Of a stretch of 10,939 nucleotides of DNA, positions 6,578 through 10,939 are shown one piece after another; positions within the stretch are counted from its first letter, which is position 1; each line of letters begins with the position of its first letter. The notes beneath the pieces were generated by a model, which searched no databases, was not told the DNA's origin, and worked only from the letters and a program-made list of their open reading frames with translations. Position numbers and translations under genes: made by a program. The DNA comes from Coxiellaceae bacterium UBA6002 (GTDB taxonomy: Bacteria > Pseudomonadota > Gammaproteobacteria > UBA6002): contig DJAM01000083.1 of NCBI GenBank assembly GCA_002429595.1, positions 1 through 10,939 on the forward strand. The letters are read 5' to 3'.

Positions 6578-8083
6578 CTAATTTGTGTCATTTTTATCCG
6601 TATTTTTTCGATTATTTAGATATTCAGACAATGCCGAAATATTCTCTTTTGGAAAAAAATATCCAAGTTTAGAACGTCGCCACAAGATATCTTCTGCACA
6701 GCGAGCCCATTCTTCTTCGTAGAGATAATCAACTTCGCGTTGATACAATGACCCACCAAAATCTGTGCCCAATGCCCTAAGTGAAGCAATCTGTCCTAAC
6801 ATCTTCTTAGTTTGAGTTCCATAAGCATGCAGGTAGCGATCTACCAATGTGGAAGGTAACCAAGGGTAGCTTTGTTGTAATTCTATTTTTAGTTTTGCAT
6901 CATCTTCGTAGTCGCTACCGGGTAAGATATGATTTCGTTCATCATAGTCTTTTAGGTGTGGAAAATATTTTTCCAACATCGATACTGCCTTAACTGCCAA
7001 ACTCCTGAATGTAGTCAACTTACCCCCAAAAATTGAAATCGCTGGTGCTTCATGATTGATCATCTCAATTGAATAGCCTCTGGTAATCATGGAGGGATTT
7101 TTATTTTTATCATTCAGAAGTGGTCGCACTCCTGAAAAACTATGCACGACAGGCAATGAAATCGGTGTATTGAAATAATTACTCAGCGCTGACTTTAAAT
7201 AAACTATCTCAGCATTCGTAATGGCAGGTTGTATCTCTTTCTCATGGTAAAAAATGTCAGTAGTTCCTACTAAGAGGAAGTCTGTGAGGTAAGGTATGAC
7301 AAAGATTACCCTGCCATCATTATTTTGTAACGTAAAGGCAAAATCACCTTGATAGAATTTAGGAACTACAATATGGCTACCCTTAATCAGCGCTAAACTG
7401 TATTGGCCTTGCCGATCAATTTTTTTATTTAAGAATCGATCTACCCAGGGTCCGGTAGCATTGACGAGTGCTTTAGTCGTGACGGTATAGTCATTATTCG
7501 TCTCATGATCATGCAAAAAAATTTCCCAATAGTTTTTGTGCTGCTTCACGCCGGTGCATTGTGTGTAAGTGGCAATAGTAGCACCAAGCTGCTTTGCTTT
7601 CTGCGCATTAGCGACGACCAATCTGGCATCATCAGTCTTGCAATCATAGTATTCAAAACCGTACTGGAAAGTTTTTTTTAAAGCTTTACCTGATATGTCT
7701 TTATTGAAGTGAATACTCCTGGTTTTGGGTAAAGAATGTCTCGCTAAATGATCATATAAAAATAAACCTAACCGAAGTAGTGAGCGAGAGCGCATATGTC
7801 TTTCATAAGGCAGGATAAAAGGTTGAGGTCTGACGAGGTGTTTGGCAATTTTAAGCAATCGCTCTCTTTCAAGTAAAGATTCCCGGACTAATTGAAATTC
7901 ATAGTTTTCTAAATATCTCAGCCCACCATGAATCAGTTTGCTGCTGGCACTAGATGTGGCGCTCGCCAAATCCCTTTGCTCACACAAAAAAACCTTGAGC
8001 CCTCGAATAGCCGCAGTAGCCGCAATGCCGGCACCATTAATTCCTCCTCCGACGACAACTAGATCATAATCATACGAATTCAA
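6578..8083 (-). CDS. glpD: Aerobic glycerol-3-phosphate dehydrogenase
   Basis: Membrane-associated flavoenzyme that oxidises sn-glycerol 3-phosphate to dihydroxyacetone phosphate and passes electrons to quinone. The 501-residue length equals E. coli GlpD. The N-terminal FAD-binding motif is VVGGGINGAG (residues 10-19), followed by the family signature SATSSASSKLIHGGLRYLE. Further conserved blocks are LVNATGPWVDRF, LIKGSHIVVP, SGVRPL and FGGKLTTFR, and a C-terminal domain with WARCAEDILWRRSK. The start is a TTG at 8083 with AAGGA seven bases upstream; no in-frame ATG lies between the upstream stop and this codon. No glpF, glpK or glpR is adjacent, so glycerol uptake, if present, is encoded elsewhere; phospholipid-derived glycerol phosphate is another source. 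No convincing terminator follows it. Confidence 0.97.
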   Translation of the reverse strand: MNSYDYDLVVVGGGINGAGIAATAAIRGLKVFLCEQRDLASATSSASSKLIHGGLRYLENYEFQLVRESLLERERLLKIAKHLVRPQPFILPYERHMRSRSLLRLGLFLYDHLARHSLPKTRSIHFNKDISGKALKKTFQYGFEYYDCKTDDARLVVANAQKAKQLGATIATYTQCTGVKQHKNYWEIFLHDHETNNDYTVTTKALVNATGPWVDRFLNKKIDRQGQYSLALIKGSHIVVPKFYQGDFAFTLQNNDGRVIFVIPYLTDFLLVGTTDIFYHEKEIQPAITNAEIVYLKSALSNYFNTPISLPVVHSFSGVRPLLNDKNKNPSMITRGYSIEMINHEAPAISIFGGKLTTFRSLAVKAVSMLEKYFPHLKDYDERNHILPGSDYEDDAKLKIELQQSYPWLPSTLVDRYLHAYGTQTKKMLGQIASLRALGTDFGGSLYQREVDYLYEEEWARCAEDILWRRSKLGYFFPKENISALSEYLNNRKNTDKNDTN

Positions 8084-8144
8084 TAGCTTGTCCTTATCGT
8101 GGTTAGTTATGCTACGTTATTGTAAATATAGTAATAAATTGTCG

Positions 8145-8174
8145 TTACAAGGTTTTGATCAACACAAATATATT
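8145..8174 (+). promoter_or_regulatory. Weak candidate promoter for the antiporter-ampDE operon
   Basis: TTACAA (8145-8150) and TATATT (8169-8174) are 18 bases apart in the 139-base divergent gap between glpD and the antiporter gene. The gap also carries a minus-strand TACAAT (8124-8119) that could serve glpD, with no good -35. AT-richness makes both matches weak. Confidence 0.25.
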
Positions 8175-8222
8175 ATATGATTAGGAGATCCCAAGACTCT
8201 CGACTTAATAGATAGGTATAAG

Positions 8223-9389
8223 ATGCACGACAATGGCATAGTATTTTCGATATTTCTAATTTTCTCAGGAGCCGCATTGCTTTCTACGTTGGCTCTTTAC
8301 ACCCGTCAGTCATTGCTTGTCGCCTATATGTTATTGGGGATTATCCTTGGACCTTGGGGCTTGAAACTTATTGCTGATCCGACGACAGTTCGAGAAATTG
8401 GCGATGTTGGTATCATTTTCTTGATGTTCTTATTAGGGTTGAATCTTCAGCCTCAAAATTTGATCCATATGTTCAAAAAGACCACGTGGATAGCTGTCAT
8501 CAGCTCTATTGTCTTTGCTGGAACTGGTTACATTGTGGCACGACTTTTTGGATTCAATAGCTTTGAATCTTGGATAATCGGTGGCGCAATGATGTTTTCA
8601 AGTACCATTATCGGCTTGAAATTATTGCCTACCACCATTCTGCATCACCAACACACTGGTGAGATTATGATTAGTATTCTCTTAATGCAGGATTTACTAG
8701 CGATTATATTTTTATTGATCATTCACGCGAGCGTTGGTGGTTTGCAACTCATGGATCTGGGGATTGTAGTACTGTCGCTACCGATGCTGATCTTATTTGC
8801 GTTTGTCTTTGAGCGATTTATCCTCATTAAACTCATCGCCAGATTTGACCGCGTTCGAGAATACATGTTTTTGCTGGCAATTGCTTGGTGCTTAGGGCTA
8901 TCGCAACTTGCGAAAGTCATGGGTCTTTCTAGTGAGATAGGCGCTTTCATTGCTGGAGTTTCGATCGCGACCAGCCCAATTGCATTCTATATCGCCGATA
9001 GTCTAAAACCGGTGCGTGATTTCTTTCTAGTCATGTTCTTCTTTGCGGTAGGCGCGAGTTTCAATACTAATTATTTTCCACAAATTGCCTTGCCATCAAT
9101 TATCTTAGGTTTGTTACTGCTAGTGATCAAACCGCTTACCTTTCGAGAATTATTGCGTTCGGTGGATGAAACACGTCATGTCGCATTAGAAGTTGGAGTG
9201 CGCTTAGGACAATCAAGTGAATTCTCGTTGTTGATCGCTTACCTAGCTGCAAGTTCCGGAATTATCTCCGCTGAAGGATCTAATTTGATACAGGCTGCTA
9301 CCATGATCACATTCATTGCCTCATCTTATATAGTAGTACTAAAATACCCTACTCCGGTTGCAATGTCCGAGCGTTTGAGAAGGGATTGA
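8223..9389 (+). CDS. CPA2-family cation/proton antiporter (KefB/KefC-like membrane domain)
   Basis: A 388-residue integral membrane protein made almost wholly of hydrophobic segments, about twelve by eye. It matches the Na+/H+ exchanger domain of the CPA2 family: LLGIILGPWGL (37-47), VGIIFLMFLLGLNL (62-75), SILLMQDLLAI with Gln156-Asp157 as candidate ion-binding residues, SSEIGAFIAGVSIA (236-249), FFFAVGASF (272-280) and GQSSEFSLL (329-337). KefB and KefC proteins carry a C-terminal TrkA-N/RCK nucleotide-binding domain; this protein ends directly after the membrane part, so it lacks cytosolic gating. The ion (K+ or Na+) cannot be determined. ATG with a modest AGG six bases upstream. One base separates its stop from ampD, indicating an operon. 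Confidence 0.88.
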   Translation: MHDNGIVFSIFLIFSGAALLSTLALYTRQSLLVAYMLLGIILGPWGLKLIADPTTVREIGDVGIIFLMFLLGLNLQPQNLIHMFKKTTWIAVISSIVFAGTGYIVARLFGFNSFESWIIGGAMMFSSTIIGLKLLPTTILHHQHTGEIMISILLMQDLLAIIFLLIIHASVGGLQLMDLGIVVLSLPMLILFAFVFERFILIKLIARFDRVREYMFLLAIAWCLGLSQLAKVMGLSSEIGAFIAGVSIATSPIAFYIADSLKPVRDFFLVMFFFAVGASFNTNYFPQIALPSIILGLLLLVIKPLTFRELLRSVDETRHVALEVGVRLGQSSEFSLLIAYLAASSGIISAEGSNLIQAATMITFIASSYIVVLKYPTPVAMSERLRRD

Positions 9390-9390
9390 T

Positions 9391-10014
9391 ATGGAACAGA
9401 AAACACCTTTTCGCTTAGACTTTGCCACAGGATTGTTTGCCGGTGCCAAATTGTCTCCCTCTCCTAATGTCAATCGCCGACCCAAAACAATTAATATAGA
9501 TTTGTTAGTAATCCACAATATAAGTTTGCCACCTGGCGAATTTGGTGGCAGTGCAGTTGAAGAGTTTTTTCTAAATCAATTAAACTGTGATAGTTTGCTT
9601 GCGTATCAGGATATAAAAGATCTTAAGGTATCTTCTCATCTTTTTATTCGAAGAGATGGAAGTGTCATCCAGTTTGTTCCCCTCCACTTGAGGGCTTGGC
9701 ATGCGGGAGTGTCATCATTCAAGGGGAGAGAAAACTGCAACGATTTTTCGATTGGAATCGAGTTGGAAGGAACAGATACTGAACCTTATACCATGATACA
9801 GTATGACCATCTGGTCAAGATTACCGCTGAGATAATGGAGCATTACTCGGGTATCACGAAGGAGCGTATTGTTGGTCATCAGACAATTGCCCCAAACCGT
9901 AAAACTGATCCAGGTCCCTCCTTTAAGTGGGATTATTTTTTTACTTTGTTAGAAAAGGAAATTCAGAATGAAGCTAATCATCTTACTTGTTTGCATCCTA
10001 CTGCAAACATTTAA
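9391..10014 (+). CDS. ampD: 1,6-anhydro-N-acetylmuramyl-L-alanine amidase (AmpD)
   Basis: Zinc amidase of peptidoglycan recycling that cleaves the stem peptide from cytosolic 1,6-anhydro-MurNAc peptides. Amidase_2 fold with zinc ligands His42 (VIHNISLPPGEFGG), His163 (VGHQTIAPNRK) and Asp173 (KTDPGPSFKW), and the catalytic Glu124 (IGIELEG) and Lys171. SSHLFIRRDGSVIQFVP and RAWHAGVSSFKGR are family-conserved. No signal peptide, consistent with cytosolic AmpD rather than periplasmic AmiD. At 207 residues it is longer than E. coli AmpD (183); the last 15 or so residues are encoded within the ampE overlap and look unconserved. Loss of AmpD in other bacteria raises AmpC via AmpR; neither gene is in the window. 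Confidence 0.95.
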   Translation: MEQKTPFRLDFATGLFAGAKLSPSPNVNRRPKTINIDLLVIHNISLPPGEFGGSAVEEFFLNQLNCDSLLAYQDIKDLKVSSHLFIRRDGSVIQFVPLHLRAWHAGVSSFKGRENCNDFSIGIELEGTDTEPYTMIQYDHLVKITAEIMEHYSGITKERIVGHQTIAPNRKTDPGPSFKWDYFFTLLEKEIQNEANHLTCLHPTANI

Positions 10015-10825
10015 TATCACTCTTTTTCGCCAGCGCTATCAATTCTTTGATCAGTACGTTGCTGTGATCAACCCACTACTCAACAAACTTGGTTTGGAAC
10101 GTGGCTGGGGAGCTATCATAGGATTATTGGTCCCTATATTAATTGTTGTGTATGTGTTGAATTTGCTTTTCGCTCATGTGGGATTGCTGTATCTATTATT
10201 TGGTTTGTTGATATTAATGATCTGTCTTGATGTGCGCGATGTTAAATTACAACTAACAGATTATTTCTCCGCGGTTAATTCTGAAAGTAGTGAACGTATC
10301 CAAGCTGAGGTCGAAAAATTTTCTAAACAATCGGTCGGTCGTGATAAGAATGTATTGATTCGAATCTTGACGGGTACAATTTTTGTGCAGTCACTTACTA
10401 ATATTTTTTCAGTGATTTTCTGGTTCATGCTCTTAGGCCCTTTTGGCGCCCTGCTTTATTACTTAGTAGCGGCATTGAGCGAGCGAACTTCAAAAGCTGA
10501 AGTTGAGCTGGATTATGCTGACAATGCTGCTGGTTATCTAAAAGATATTTTAGATTGGATACCGGTGCGATTAGTTTCATTCACCTATGCTTTAATCGGT
10601 CATTTTGCTCCTGTAGTTACTCTATGGTTACAACAACTAGGTAATGGACCACAAGCCAATTCAACTTTATTAATTGATGCTGGGTTGTTGGCATTAGACA
10701 TTCCTAAGGAATCGACATTAACGGACGTTGAAGAAAATTATAAAGCAATTAGCCTAGTCAATCGCACTCTTTGGACATGGGTGATTGTCATTGCAGTCTT
10801 AAGTATTACGAGCTGGTTATTTTAG
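9968..10825 (+). CDS. ampE: AmpE-like inner-membrane protein
   Basis: A 285-residue membrane protein (E. coli AmpE is 284) of unclear biochemical role, historically linked to ampD and beta-lactamase signalling. Hydrophobic segments are at about 1-19, 48-87 (two helices), 135-170, around 200-220 and 268-284. FWFMLLGPFGALLYYL (151-166) and LDWIPVRL (195-202) are the conserved AmpE/CobD-like blocks. The start lies 47 bases inside ampD in another frame, supported by AAGGA eight bases before the ATG. Overlap implies translational coupling with ampD. The gene ends before a REP-like inverted repeat that may terminate the operon. Confidence 0.93.
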   Translation: MKLIILLVCILLQTFNITLFRQRYQFFDQYVAVINPLLNKLGLERGWGAIIGLLVPILIVVYVLNLLFAHVGLLYLLFGLLILMICLDVRDVKLQLTDYFSAVNSESSERIQAEVEKFSKQSVGRDKNVLIRILTGTIFVQSLTNIFSVIFWFMLLGPFGALLYYLVAALSERTSKAEVELDYADNAAGYLKDILDWIPVRLVSFTYALIGHFAPVVTLWLQQLGNGPQANSTLLIDAGLLALDIPKESTLTDVEENYKAISLVNRTLWTWVIVIAVLSITSWLF

Positions 10826-10854
10826 AACTGTATTGTTATTACCACACAGGCTGT

Positions 10855-10866
10855 CATTCCCGCGCA
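10855..10866. repeat. Truncated copy of REP-like unit
   Basis: CATTCCCGCGCA here is repeated exactly at 10873-10884, 18 bases on. This first copy lacks the following GGCGGGAA that closes the small hairpin in the second, so it looks like a broken or partial unit. GTCATTCCCGCG at 10854-10865 is the same string as the reverse complement of 5-16. Confidence 0.7.
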
Positions 10867-10874
10867 ATCTGCCA

Positions 10875-10939
10875 TTCCCGCGCAGGCGGGAACCCATTCT
10901 TGAAGCCGCACCTCGAATGGGTTCCCGCCTGCGCGGGAA
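10875..10939. repeat. REP/BIME-like inverted repeat, 25-bp perfect arms
   Basis: Left arm 10875-10899 and right arm 10915-10939 are perfect reverse complements, with a 15-base loop. Each arm is itself a small hairpin: TTCCCGC, GCAG, GCGGGAA. The element is far more GC-rich than the surrounding DNA and sits 49 bases after the ampE stop. The right arm runs to the window end, so the element may extend further. It could act as a terminator or mRNA 3' stabiliser for the antiporter-ampDE operon; it lacks a T-tract within the window. The ATTCCC-N8-GGGAA layout recalls Neisseria dRS3 repeats, which is resemblance only. Confidence 0.9.

Noticed and set aside
8723..8950. Minus-strand frame inside the antiporter gene
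   Set aside because: Shadow of a strongly conserved membrane protein; no family features.

Overview
The window looks like chromosomal DNA from a gammaproteobacterium of moderately low GC, most likely in or near the Legionellales (Legionella, Coxiella, Rickettsiella, Berkiella relatives). The housekeeping genes (lysS, prfB, adk, glpD, ampD, ampE) resemble their E. coli counterparts closely in length and motifs. A probable Dot/Icm type IVB secretion subunit (IcmD/DotP-like) and a histone H1-like basic protein point to an intracellular or host-associated lifestyle. The taxonomic placement is inference from gene content, not from a search.

Layout. Positions 19-2678 (minus): a prfB-lysS operon; prfB carries the classic in-frame UGA and +1 programmed frameshift, so the full gene starts at 2678, not at the long downstream frame. 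2778-3212 (plus): an orphan type IV pilin/GspH-FimT-like pseudopilin, divergent from prfB. 3213-4349 (minus): a cytosolic alpha/beta hydrolase whose stop codon abuts that of the pseudopilin. 4454-5183 (plus): a two-gene unit of an IcmD-like membrane protein and an EexN-like lipoprotein. 5252-5908 (plus): adk, closed by a perfect palindromic bidirectional terminator. 5962-6465 (minus): the histone H1-like gene. 6578-8083 (minus): glpD. 8223-10825 (plus): a tightly packed operon of a CPA2-type cation/proton antiporter, ampD and ampE. The window begins and ends in copies of a GC-rich REP-like repeat built on the unit CATTCCCGCGCA.

The genes cover translation (LysRS, RF2), nucleotide energy balance (Adk), glycerol-3-phosphate oxidation into the respiratory chain (GlpD), and peptidoglycan recycling and envelope homeostasis (AmpD, AmpE, antiporter). 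The accessory element is the IcmD-like/EexN-like pair, which sits away from any other recognisable secretion gene in this window. There is no tRNA, rRNA, CRISPR array or insertion sequence that I can support, and no gene-free stretch longer than about 140 bases.
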